The notes under the pieces are model-generated. The model did no database searches. It had not been told where the DNA came from and worked only from the letters and a program-made list of their open reading frames with translations. DNA of 64,000 nucleotides from Pseudomonas sp. KK4 (lineage in GTDB: Bacteria; Pseudomonadota; Gammaproteobacteria; Pseudomonadales; Pseudomonadaceae), in contig NZ_LYVP01000015.1 in the NCBI RefSeq assembly GCF_001984065.1, positions 1 to 64,000 of the forward strand. The letters are read 5' to 3'. Position numbers and translations under genes: made by a program. Positions 1 through 8,083 of the stretch are shown here, one piece after another (the first letter of the stretch is position 1; every line of letters starts with the position of its first letter).

Positions 1-8
1 CAAGAAAG

Positions 9-1346
9 CTAGAGGTTCTGAAGGGTTTCGAGGAGGATTCTGACTTTGGTAATCGACTCCTGATACTCCGCCTGCCAGTCCGAATCCGCGACAATCCCGC
101 CACCGCCCCAGCAACACACCTGCCCATCCTTGACCAGCAAGCTGCGAATGGCGATGGAGCTGTCCATCTCGCCGCGCACGTCCAGGTACAGCAACGAACC
201 GCAGTACAAGCCACGTCGGGTGGGTTCCAGCTCGTCGATGATCTGCATGGCGCGAATCTTCGGTGCGCCGGTGATCGAGCCGCCAGGGAAGCTGCCGGCG
301 ATCAGGTCAAGGGCGTCCCGGCCATCCGCCAGTTCGCCGGTCACGCTGCTGACCAGGTGATGCACGTTGGGGTAGCTTTCCAGGCTGAACAATTCCGGCA
401 CCCGGACTGAACCCGTGCGGCAGGTGCGACCGAGGTCGTTGCGCAGCAGGTCGACGATCATCAGGTTTTCCGCGCGATCCTTGGGGCTGGCCAGCAGTTC
501 GGCGGCGTTCGCCGCGTCTTCGGCAGGCGTCAGGCCACGGGGGCGGGTGCCCTTGATCGGGCGGGTCTCCACCTGGCGTTCGCTGACTTTGACGAAGCGT
601 TCCGGTGACAGGCTCAACACCGCGCCGCCATCGGGCAGGCGCTGGAAACCGGAGAACGGCGTCGGGCAAGCCAGGCGCAACGCGCAATACGCCGCCCATG
701 GATCACCCTGGCAGGGGGCACGGAAGCGCTGGGCGAAGTTGACCTGATAGCAGTCGCCGGCCTGGATGTACTGCTGAATGCGCTCGATTGCCTGGCGATA
801 CTGTTCCGCGCTCAGGTCGGCATTCATCGGCGCCTGCAGGGTGAACGGCTCGATCGCGTCAGTGATTGGCTGGCTGAACAGTTGGATCAGGCGCTGGCGC
901 TCGCTGTCCGCCAGTGACGGGTGAAACACCAATTGGCTGCTGGCCCGATGGTGATCGCTGATCAGCGCCCAGTCGTACAGACCGAAGCGCGCATCCGGCA
1001 GTTGCAGATCGTCTTGCGCCTGGGTAGGCAGGTGTTCCAGGTGCCGGCCGAAATCGTAGCTCAGGTAGCCGATCAGTCCGCCGGCGAAGGGCAGTTCATC
1101 CGAAACGGTCGCTAGGCCAAGGCGCGCCAGATTGTCCCGCAGGCGTTGCAGGAAATCGCTGCCGCTCTCGTCAGGCAGTACCGCCAGTTGCTCGATTGGC
1201 CAGGCGCTGAGCAGGTCGAAGCGACCGCGATCGGCGGTCGGCCGGCCGCTGTCGAGCAGCACCGCACCGGGGGCATGGCGGATGGCCGCGAAGTAGTCGG
1301 CGGGGTTGGCGCGATAGGGCAGGGGGTGTACGGAACAGGTCAACAT
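9..1346 (-). CDS. pabB: Aminodeoxychorismate synthase component I
   Basis: With PabA this enzyme converts chorismate and glutamine to 4-amino-4-deoxychorismate, the first step of p-aminobenzoate and folate synthesis in the cytoplasm. The 445 residues are the usual length. The C-terminal two thirds is the chorismate-binding domain, with PIKGTRPRG and GGSITGAPKIRAMQII followed by the late CGSLLY segment. The N-terminal part is the lyase-like domain that typifies PabB/TrpE proteins. The absence of a long TrpE-type N-terminus and the PabB-like size favour PabB over anthranilate synthase. It is read from 1346 down, is separated by 273 bp from the next minus-strand gene, and that gap contains a REPIN, so it is probably transcribed on its own. 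Confidence 0.93.
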   Translation of the reverse strand: MLTCSVHPLPYRANPADYFAAIRHAPGAVLLDSGRPTADRGRFDLLSAWPIEQLAVLPDESGSDFLQRLRDNLARLGLATVSDELPFAGGLIGYLSYDFGRHLEHLPTQAQDDLQLPDARFGLYDWALISDHHRASSQLVFHPSLADSERQRLIQLFSQPITDAIEPFTLQAPMNADLSAEQYRQAIERIQQYIQAGDCYQVNFAQRFRAPCQGDPWAAYCALRLACPTPFSGFQRLPDGGAVLSLSPERFVKVSERQVETRPIKGTRPRGLTPAEDAANAAELLASPKDRAENLMIVDLLRNDLGRTCRTGSVRVPELFSLESYPNVHHLVSSVTGELADGRDALDLIAGSFPGGSITGAPKIRAMQIIDELEPTRRGLYCGSLLYLDVRGEMDSSIAIRSLLVKDGQVCCWGGGGIVADSDWQAEYQESITKVRILLETLQNL

Positions 1347-1451
1347 GGGCGGGTTGGATCAGCCATCGAGGCGGGGTGGCGATTGTAGTCTCCTGTGGGA
1401 TTTGGTCCTAGGGGGATGTCGGAAATTGGCAGATTGGAAGCGGCTGCAACC

Positions 1452-1572
1452 TGTGGCGAGGGAGCTTGCTCCCGCTCGGCTGCGAAGCAGTCGCAATACC
1501 CGACGACTCGGTGGTGTTGGCGTGTCTGGGGGGGCTGCTGCGCAGCCCAGCGGGAGCAAGCTCCCTCGCCAC
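1452..1572. repeat. REPIN, third sequence class
   Basis: An inverted pair of REP arms (TGTGGCGAGGGAGCTTGCTC at the left, its complement at 1550-1572) flanks about 75 bp. The arm sequence differs from the two other REP classes in the window (GTGGGAGCGGGCTTGCTCGC and TGTAGGAGCGAGCTCGCTCG). It fills the gap between pabB and the ATP-grasp gene and has no coding content. Confidence 0.8.
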
Positions 1573-1619
1573 GGAAACTGGATGAGTCCACAAGAACGGG
1601 AGGCAACTCAAGGCAGGGA

Positions 1620-2609
1620 TCAGCCCTCAACCGGCGGAATATGCCCGAACATCTCCTGCACGAACGCCACGCGCTCTTCAACGGTCTCCGTCACACCGCG
1701 TGCCTTCAAATCCTCAAGCCGTGCCTCCACCGCATGGGTACGCAAGGTCAACCCGCAGTCGTTGGCAATCTGGATGTTCAATCCCGGCCGGGCATTGAGT
1801 TCAAGAATCAGCGGGCCTTTTTCCTGGTCCAGCACCATGTCCACACCGATGTAACCCAAGCCACACAGCTCATAACACCCGGCGGCGAGTTTCATGAAGC
1901 CGTCCCAATAGGGCAGTTGCACGCCGTCCACCGCGTTGGTGGTGTCCGGGTGTTTGGCGATGATGTTGTTCAGCCAGGTGCCGCGCAGGGTCAGGCCGGT
2001 GGCGAGGTCGACGCCCACGCCGATGGCGCCCTGGTGCAGGTTGGCCTTGCCGCCGGACTGGCGGGTCGGCAGGCGCAGCATGGCCATCACCGGGTAACCC
2101 ATCAGCACGATGATGCGGATGTCGGGCACGCCTTCGTAGCTGATGCTCTTGAAGATCTGGTCCGGGGTCACGCGGTATTCGATCAGCGCCCGGTCGCGGT
2201 GCCCGCCCAGGGAATAGAGGCCAGTGAGGATGCTGGAGATGTGGTGCTCGATCTCCTCGTGACTGATGATCTTGCCCGACACCGTGCGATAGCGGCCCTC
2301 GAAGCGGTCGGCCACGACAATGATGCCGTCACCGCCGGCGCCCTGGGCCGGTTTGATCACGAAGTCGCTGCGTCCGCCGATGATCTCGTCGAGCCTGTCG
2401 ATTTCCTTCTCGGTGGAAATCACCCCATACAGCTCCGGCACATGGATGCCGGCGGCGATGGCGCGTTCCTTGGTGATGATCTTGTCATCGACGATCGGGT
2501 ACAGGCTGCGCTTGTTGTACTTGAGCACGTAGTCCGCGTTGCGCCGGTTGATGCCCATGATGCCCCGGGCTTCCAGGGCCTTCCAGGTCTTCCAGAAGCC
2601 GAACATCAA
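1620..2609 (-). CDS. Alpha-L-glutamate ligase-like ATP-grasp protein (RimK-related)
   Basis: A 329-residue ATP-grasp carboxylate-amine ligase of the RimK-related glutamate-ligase family. It should join an amino acid to a carboxyl group using ATP; the substrate is not evident. Seen: FVIKPAQGAGGDGI (ATP-binding loop, about residues 82-95), VDMVLDQEKGPLILELNARPGLNIQ (metal-binding E/N pair, about 255-280). Its start codon overlaps the stop of the upstream membrane protein (2606-2609), and a retropepsin-like protease lies upstream of that, so the three form one operon. This trio recurs in gamma-proteobacteria. Joint action on an envelope or peptide substrate is inference. Confidence 0.88.
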   Translation of the reverse strand: MMFGFWKTWKALEARGIMGINRRNADYVLKYNKRSLYPIVDDKIITKERAIAAGIHVPELYGVISTEKEIDRLDEIIGGRSDFVIKPAQGAGGDGIIVVADRFEGRYRTVSGKIISHEEIEHHISSILTGLYSLGGHRDRALIEYRVTPDQIFKSISYEGVPDIRIIVLMGYPVMAMLRLPTRQSGGKANLHQGAIGVGVDLATGLTLRGTWLNNIIAKHPDTTNAVDGVQLPYWDGFMKLAAGCYELCGLGYIGVDMVLDQEKGPLILELNARPGLNIQIANDCGLTLRTHAVEARLEDLKARGVTETVEERVAFVQEMFGHIPPVEG

Positions 2610-4141
2610 GCGTCAGCCTTTTTCAGGAAGGCCTTGAAGCGCACCAGTTCGGTCAGGCGGTAGCCGCGATAGCGCCCCATCGCCAGCATGAAGCCCACCA
2701 TGATCAGCAGGATCGCCGGGAAGGTGAACACGAAATACACCAGCTCCGGAACGGTCATGATCAGGTGCGCCAGAGAGGCGGCGAACAAGGTACCGATCGC
2801 CACTTTCATGGCATGGCTGGCGCCGCGTTCTTCCCAGGTGATCGACAGGCGTTCGATGGTCATGGTCAGGATCACCATCGGGAACAGCGCCACCGACAGG
2901 CCGCGCTCCAGGCCCAGCTTGTGGCTGAGCAGGCTGATGGCCGCGATCAGCACCACCACGAAAGTCAGCACCACCGACAGCCTCGGCAGCATTTGCAGCT
3001 TCAGGTGCTCGAGGTAGGAGCGCAGCGACAGCCCCAGGGCGGTAATGATGGTGAACAGCACGATGCCGAAGCCCAGCTGGGTTTCGCGGAAGGCCAGGGC
3101 GATCAGCACCGGGGTAAAGGTGCCGAGGGTCTGCAGGCCGATCAGGTTGCGCAGGATCAGGATCACCAGCACGCCGATCGGGATCATCACCATGATCATG
3201 AAGGTTTGCTGGGTTTGCAGCGGCAAGCCGTACAGCGAGTACTCGAGGAAATTGGCGTCGGTGTTCTCGTCCGTCAGCTTGGCCAGGCGAATGGCGTTCA
3301 TTTCGCTGTTGTTCATGGTGAAGGTGACGGTGGTCTTCTTGCCGCCATCGACGGTGATCAGGTTCTCATCGCCGGTCCACCACAGCAGGCGGTCGGTGGG
3401 CAGGCCCTGCTCACCGGTTTCCGGGTTGAAGTACAGCCAGTCGGTGCCGTTGAAGCTGCGCAGCCACAGTTCCGGGGTTTGCGGCTGATCGGCCACCAGG
3501 CGGATGGTGTGGACTTTTTCTACCGGCACGTGGGCGATGGACAGCACCAGTTCGACGATCCGGGCCTTTTGCGAGGTTGATGGATCACCGGCCAGCAGCA
3601 GCTTGACGTTGTCGTCGTTGACATTGTTGACACGCTTGATGGCTTCGCCGACGAAGGTCTCGACGTCGGCCGAGTGTTGGCGGATCGGCGCGAGCAGGGC
3701 TTCGGCGGCGATTTTTTCCGGGCCTTCGACGGCGATGCTGTCGCGGAAGGTCGGGCCCTTGATCTTGGTTTTTTCCGCGCTGTAGCGTTTGGTCAGCACC
3801 AGACGGTAATAAAGCGTCTGGTTGCCCTTGGCCCGGCGTGCCGACCAGGTGACCTTGCGGTTGCCGTCGACGCGGTTGACCGCCACCCCGTAGTTATTGG
3901 AGATGAAGCTCTCATTGAGGCTGACGTAGTCGCGGCTCAGCGGCGGCACGAACATCTGAATCTTGACCGGGTCTTTGGCACTGGCGACGAACTCGACCTT
4001 GGCGTCGATGTTCCACAAGTCGTCGGTGGCATCTTCGGTCACGGGAATGCCCAGCACGAAGATCTGATAGGCCGTGACTGAAATGCCCAGCACCACCAGG
4101 ATGGCGATCAGCATTTTCAGATGAAGGGTAAGAGAGCGCAT
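2606..4141 (-). CDS. Inactive transglutaminase fused to a multi-TM domain
   Basis: 511 residues. An N-terminal signal anchor (about 9-30) is followed by a roughly 270-residue periplasmic region with transglutaminase-like fold features but no obvious Cys-His-Asp triad. A C-terminal block of about seven hydrophobic helices starts near residue 315 (MIMVMIPIGVLVILIL onward). This matches the family named inactive transglutaminase fused to 7 TM helices. It overlaps the ATP-grasp gene by 4 bp and lies 5 bp downstream of the retropepsin-like gene. It probably works as a membrane-bound scaffold or sensor for the other two; the function is not established from sequence. Confidence 0.86.
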   Translation of the reverse strand: MRSLTLHLKMLIAILVVLGISVTAYQIFVLGIPVTEDATDDLWNIDAKVEFVASAKDPVKIQMFVPPLSRDYVSLNESFISNNYGVAVNRVDGNRKVTWSARRAKGNQTLYYRLVLTKRYSAEKTKIKGPTFRDSIAVEGPEKIAAEALLAPIRQHSADVETFVGEAIKRVNNVNDDNVKLLLAGDPSTSQKARIVELVLSIAHVPVEKVHTIRLVADQPQTPELWLRSFNGTDWLYFNPETGEQGLPTDRLLWWTGDENLITVDGGKKTTVTFTMNNSEMNAIRLAKLTDENTDANFLEYSLYGLPLQTQQTFMIMVMIPIGVLVILILRNLIGLQTLGTFTPVLIALAFRETQLGFGIVLFTIITALGLSLRSYLEHLKLQMLPRLSVVLTFVVVLIAAISLLSHKLGLERGLSVALFPMVILTMTIERLSITWEERGASHAMKVAIGTLFAASLAHLIMTVPELVYFVFTFPAILLIMVGFMLAMGRYRGYRLTELVRFKAFLKKADA

Positions 4142-4146
4142 TGGAA

Positions 4147-4683
4147 TTACTCTGCGGTATGAGCGTCGGTGGCGCAGGCGGGTTTGCCGGCAGCGTATTT
4201 AAGACTGGGGTCGACCAGCGCATCGAAACGCTTGAGCGCTTCGGAGCCGATCAAAAGCGGGTATTGGAACGCGCTGCGGTCGGTCAGGTTCACTTCTATG
4301 CTGCGTAATGCCGAGCCCATGCAGATATCCAGCTCGATCACCGGACGGGCGGTGTACTTCTTGCCTTCTTCCGGGTCGTAGTCGCCGGCACGGCGCTTGA
4401 TCTTGCTGACCCGGGCCAGCGGCCGTTCGATCGGGTGCGAATGGGCGGCGTCGATCGCCAGATAGAAGCGTACCCAGGATTCGCCATTGCGCTTGAAGCG
4501 CTTGATGTCCCGGGCACTCAGGGAGGCGGTCTTGGCCCCGGTATCGAGTTTGGCCGCCACTTCCAGGTCGATGCCCCCCAGCGATGCGTATTCATTGAGG
4601 CCATACACAGTCTTTTCCCCCGCCGCTGCGAACCCGGGCAGGCATAGAAAATAAAGGAAGGTGGGGAAGGGCTTGAGTCTCAT
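4147..4683 (-). CDS. Retropepsin-like aspartic protease (old name ATP-dependent zinc protease)
   Basis: 178 residues from the preferred ATG at 4683. An upstream in-frame start at 4740 is possible, but 4683 has an AGGA just upstream and begins a clear signal peptide (MRLKPFPTFLYFLCLPGFAAAG), so export is likely. The segment KLDTGAKTASLSA holds the DTG aspartic-protease signature. The family is annotated as a zinc protease but has a retropepsin-like fold. It is the first gene of a three-gene operon with the transglutaminase-like membrane protein and the ATP-grasp ligase. A protease and a ligase in one operon suggests opposing or sequential action on a peptide; that is inference. Confidence 0.85.
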   Translation of the reverse strand: MRLKPFPTFLYFLCLPGFAAAGEKTVYGLNEYASLGGIDLEVAAKLDTGAKTASLSARDIKRFKRNGESWVRFYLAIDAAHSHPIERPLARVSKIKRRAGDYDPEEGKKYTARPVIELDICMGSALRSIEVNLTDRSAFQYPLLIGSEALKRFDALVDPSLKYAAGKPACATDAHTAE

Positions 4684-4897
4684 AAATCCTGGTGCGCAGC
4701 GGTCCGTTTTTCGATTCAAGACCCTGGCATTGCTGCGCAAGCTCCTCGTATGCCTATCAGATATTTATGACAGACCGTGCAGATGTGACAAACAAATGCG
4801 GGCGGCATTCTAGCACGGTGGTTTTATGGTGCCAGCGCTGCCGGCCGGCCTGATCGTTCTCTCACGGATCATGGAGTGATCAAGCGGTTATTAGACG

Positions 4898-4909
4898 ATT
4901 GTCGACAAT
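4898..4909. promoter_or_regulatory. Palindromic operator candidate upstream of prpR
   Basis: ATTGTCGACAAT is a perfect 12-bp palindrome, 73 bp ahead of the prpR start. The same core recurs at 4972-4982, touching the start codon. GntR/FadR-type repressors bind short palindromes of this kind, so autorepression by PrpR is the likely role. Confidence 0.65.
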
Positions 4910-4971
4910 ACCTAATTATCCTTTGACTAACATGGGTTGATTCGCTAGTTTTTGCCGCATCAGCTTTAAAG

Positions 4972-4982
4972 GTGTCGACAAT
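4972..4982. promoter_or_regulatory. Second copy of the TGTCGACA operator core
   Basis: GTGTCGACAAT repeats the core palindrome of 4898-4909 and abuts the prpR ATG. The AAAGGTG ribosome-binding site (4968-4974) runs into it. A repressor bound here would block both promoter clearance and, on the DNA, the start of the operon. Confidence 0.6.
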
Positions 4983-5705
4983 ATGCTGGATCAACTTGAT
5001 CCCCCCGTCATTGCCCAGGACGATACGGAAACACTTTCCGAGAACGTCTTCCGGCGCATTCAGGCGGCCATCGTCAAGGGCGAGATCGCCCCGGGCAGCA
5101 AAATCTCCGAGCCGGAGCTGGCCCGCACCTACGGCATCAGCCGCGGGCCGCTGCGCGAGGCGATCCATCGCCTGGAAGGCCAGCGCCTGCTGGTGCGCGT
5201 GCCGCACGTTGGCGCGCGGGTGGTGTCGCTCAATCACGCCGAGCTGATCGAACTCTACGAAATCCGCGAATCCCTCGAAGGCATGGCCTGCCGCCTGGCG
5301 GCCGAGCGCATGAGCGTCGAAGAGATCGATGAACTGCGCCGCGTGCTCGAAACCCACGAACGTGATGAAGCGTTCCAGGCCGGTCGCGGCTATTACCAGC
5401 AGGAAGGCGATTTCGACTTTCATTACCGGATCATCCAGGGCAGCGGTAACCGCACCCTGACGCAAATGCTCTGCGGCGAGCTCTATCAATTGGTGCGCAT
5501 GTACCGGATCCAGTTTTCCACCACGCCCAATCGCCCGCACCAGGCCTTTGCCGAACACCACCGAATTCTCGATGCCATCGCCGACCGTGACGGTGAACTG
5601 GCCGAGTTGTTGATGCGTCGACACATCGGCGCTTCCAAACGCAACATCGCCCGTCACTACCAGGACGGCGCCAACCCGACAGCCACTGAACGAGGTGAGT
5701 CATGA
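4983..5705 (+). CDS. prpR: GntR-family regulator of the methylcitrate operon
   Basis: 240 residues with an N-terminal winged helix (about 20-85; [20 protein letters not shown] is the recognition region) and a C-terminal all-alpha FCD ligand domain (about 95-215) with the usual acidic and histidine residues. It belongs to the FadR branch of GntR. It overlaps prpB by 4 bp (ATGA), so regulator and enzymes share a transcript. The symbol prpR is used here by position; this is not the sigma-54 activator called PrpR in enterobacteria. The ligand is probably 2-methylcitrate or a pathway intermediate (inference). Confidence 0.88.
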   Translation: MLDQLDPPVIAQDDTETLSENVFRRIQAAIVKGEIAPGSKISEPELARTYGISRGPLREAIHRLEGQRLLVRVPHVGARVVSLNHAELIELYEIRESLEGMACRLAAERMSVEEIDELRRVLETHERDEAFQAGRGYYQQEGDFDFHYRIIQGSGNRTLTQMLCGELYQLVRMYRIQFSTTPNRPHQAFAEHHRILDAIADRDGELAELLMRRHIGASKRNIARHYQDGANPTATERGES

Positions 5706-6592
5706 GTTCCAACAAAAGCACCCCAGGCCAGCGTTTCCGCGATGCGGTCGCCAGCGAGCATCCATTGCAAGTGGTCGGCGCGATCAACGCCAACCACGCG
5801 CTGCTGGCCAAGCGTGCCGGTTTCAAGGCCATTTACCTGTCCGGTGGCGGGGTGGCTGCAGGTTCCCTCGGTGTGCCGGACCTGGGCATTACCGGCCTGG
5901 ATGACGTGCTGACCGACGTGCGTCGCATCACCGACGTCTGCGACCTGCCGCTGCTGGTGGACGTGGACACCGGGTTCGGTTCCTCGGCGTTCAACGTGGC
6001 GCGTACCGTCAAGTCGATGATCAAGTTCGGCGCGGCGGCGATTCACATCGAAGACCAGGTCGGCGCCAAGCGCTGCGGCCACCGTCCAAATAAGGAAATC
6101 GTTTCGCAGCAGGAAATGGTCGATCGCATCAAGGCTGCCGTCGATGCCCGTACCGATGACAGCTTCGTGATCATGGCCCGCACCGACGCCCTGGCGGTGG
6201 AAGGCCTGGAGTCTGCGCTGGATCGCGCCGCCGCCTGCATCGAGGCCGGCGCCGACATGGTGTTCCCGGAAGCCATCACCGAGCTTGAGATGTACAAACT
6301 GTTCGCCAGCCGCGTGAAAGCGCCGATCCTGGCCAACATCACCGAATTCGGCGCGACCCCGCTGTACACCACCGAGCAGCTCGCTGGAGCGGATGTGTCG
6401 CTGGTGCTGTACCCGCTGTCGGCCTTCCGCGCCATGAACAAGGCGGCGGAAAACGTCTACACCGCGATCCGCCGCGACGGCACGCAACAGAACGTCATCG
6501 ACACCATGCAGACTCGCATGGAGCTTTACGATCGCATCGATTACCACACCTTCGAACAGAAGCTCGATGCGTTGTTTGCCGCGAAGAAGTAA
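5702..6592 (+). CDS. prpB: 2-Methylisocitrate lyase
   Basis: Cleaves 2-methylisocitrate to pyruvate and succinate, the last step of the methylcitrate cycle. The 296 residues include the family motif KRCGH (123-127) with catalytic Cys125, VDVDTGFG (87-94) for Mg binding, and [13 protein letters not shown] near residue 45. Length and motifs separate it from isocitrate lyase. Its start overlaps the prpR stop, and a REPIN separates it from prpC. Confidence 0.96.
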   Translation: MSSNKSTPGQRFRDAVASEHPLQVVGAINANHALLAKRAGFKAIYLSGGGVAAGSLGVPDLGITGLDDVLTDVRRITDVCDLPLLVDVDTGFGSSAFNVARTVKSMIKFGAAAIHIEDQVGAKRCGHRPNKEIVSQQEMVDRIKAAVDARTDDSFVIMARTDALAVEGLESALDRAAACIEAGADMVFPEAITELEMYKLFASRVKAPILANITEFGATPLYTTEQLAGADVSLVLYPLSAFRAMNKAAENVYTAIRRDGTQQNVIDTMQTRMELYDRIDYHTFEQKLDALFAAKK

Positions 6593-6603
6593 CACCCTGT
6601 ACC

Positions 6604-6699
6604 TGTAGGCGCGAGCTCGCGATGGACGTCAACGATGACGCGGAAAGCCTGATACCCCGCGGTGTGCCGTCCACCATCGCGAGCAAGCTCGCTCCTACA
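6604..6699. repeat. REPIN between prpB and prpC
   Basis: Inverted REP arms of the TGTAGG...GCTCGCGATGG class bracket a short spacer. The left arm is shortened (TGTAGGCGCGAGCTCGCG). The hairpin-forming RNA would sit between two operon genes, where such elements can alter mRNA stability. Confidence 0.85.
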
Positions 6700-6748
6700 G
6701 AAGAGCAATGAGTTTCCCCTAAAAATTTCAAGAAAACTGGAGACAGCA

Positions 6749-7876
6749 ATGGCCGAAGCAAAAGTACTCAGTGGCGCCGGGCTCCGTGGCCAGGTGGCCG
6801 GGCAAACCGCATTGTCCACCGTGGGCCAGTCGGGCGCGGGCCTGACCTATCGCGGCTACGACGTTCGCGAACTGGCGGCTGACGCACAATTCGAAGAAGT
6901 CGCTTACCTGCTGCTGTACGGCGAACTGCCGACCAAGGCGCAACTGGCGGCCTACATCACCAAACTGAGCAAGCTGCGCGACCTGCCACAGGCCTTGAAA
7001 GAAGTGCTGGAGCGCATCCCCGCCGACGCCCACCCGATGGACGTGATGCGCACCGGCTGCTCGTTCCTGGGCAACCTGGAACCGGAGCTCAACTTCTCCG
7101 AGCAGCACGACAAGACCGACCGTCTGCTGGCCGCGTTCCCGGCGATCATGACCTACTGGTATCGCTTCAGCCACGAGGGCAAGCGCATCGACTGCGTGAG
7201 CGACGAGCCGTCCATCGGCGGCCACTTCCTGCACTTGCTGCACGGCAAGAAACCGAGCGAGTTGCACGTCAAGGTGATGAACGTTTCGCTGATCCTCTAC
7301 GCGGAGCACGAATTCAACGCCTCGACCTTCACCGCACGGGTGTGCGCATCGACCCTGTCCGACCTGTATTCCTGCATCACCGCGGCCATCGGTTCGCTGC
7401 GCGGCCCGCTGCACGGCGGCGCCAACGAAGCAGCGATGGAAATGATCGAGCGCTTCAGCTCGCCGGAAGAGGCGATCAAGGGCACCCTGGGCATGCTCGA
7501 GCGCAAGGACAAGATCATGGGCTTCGGCCACGCGATCTATAAGGACAATGATCCGCGCAACGAGGTGATCAAGGGCTGGTCGAAAAAACTCGCTGACGAA
7601 GTGGGCGACAAGGTGCTGTTCCCGGTCTCTGAAGCCATCGACAAGACCATGTGGGAGCAGAAGAAACTGTTCCCGAACGCCGACTTCTACCATGCCTCGG
7701 CGTACCACTTCATGGGCATCCCGACCAAGCTGTTCACCCCGATCTTCGTCTGCTCGCGCCTGACCGGCTGGGCCGCCCACGTGTACGAACAACGCGCCAA
7801 CAACCGCATCATCCGCCCGAGCGCCGAATACACCGGCGTCGAACAGCGCAAGTTCGTGCCAATCGAACAACGCTGA
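6749..7876 (+). CDS. prpC: 2-Methylcitrate synthase
   Basis: Condenses propionyl-CoA with oxaloacetate to 2-methylcitrate. The 375 residues from the ATG at 6749 match the family; GGAGA lies just ahead and the upstream extension is REPIN-derived. Citrate-synthase catalytic features are present: LHGGANEAAMEM (His in the first active-site helix), MGFGHAIYKDNDPR (second His) and DFYHASAYHFMGIP (Asp). It is third in the prp operon. Confidence 0.95.
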   Translation: MAEAKVLSGAGLRGQVAGQTALSTVGQSGAGLTYRGYDVRELAADAQFEEVAYLLLYGELPTKAQLAAYITKLSKLRDLPQALKEVLERIPADAHPMDVMRTGCSFLGNLEPELNFSEQHDKTDRLLAAFPAIMTYWYRFSHEGKRIDCVSDEPSIGGHFLHLLHGKKPSELHVKVMNVSLILYAEHEFNASTFTARVCASTLSDLYSCITAAIGSLRGPLHGGANEAAMEMIERFSSPEEAIKGTLGMLERKDKIMGFGHAIYKDNDPRNEVIKGWSKKLADEVGDKVLFPVSEAIDKTMWEQKKLFPNADFYHASAYHFMGIPTKLFTPIFVCSRLTGWAAHVYEQRANNRIIRPSAEYTGVEQRKFVPIEQR

Positions 7877-7923
7877 ATGGTGGGGGCCTGCCACGCGGGT
7901 TGCTGATTGAACCGGAGGCCCAT

Positions 7924-8011
7924 GTGGGAGCGGGCTTGCTCGCGAATACGGACTGACATTCAACATTCATGTCGGCTGATACACCGCTTTCGCGAGCAAG
8001 CCCGCTCCCAC
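7924..8011. repeat. REPIN between prpC and acnD
   Basis: GTGGGAGCGGGCTTGCTCGC and its inverted complement at 7989-8011 enclose about 40 bp. It belongs to the second REP class of the window and is a near copy of the element at 11941-12028. Confidence 0.88.
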
Positions 8012-8083
8012 CTTTGACCGAGTGATTTCCGTGACCAGGTGCCAAGCCCCACCTTTTGAAACTACCGTGACCGAGTCCTGACG

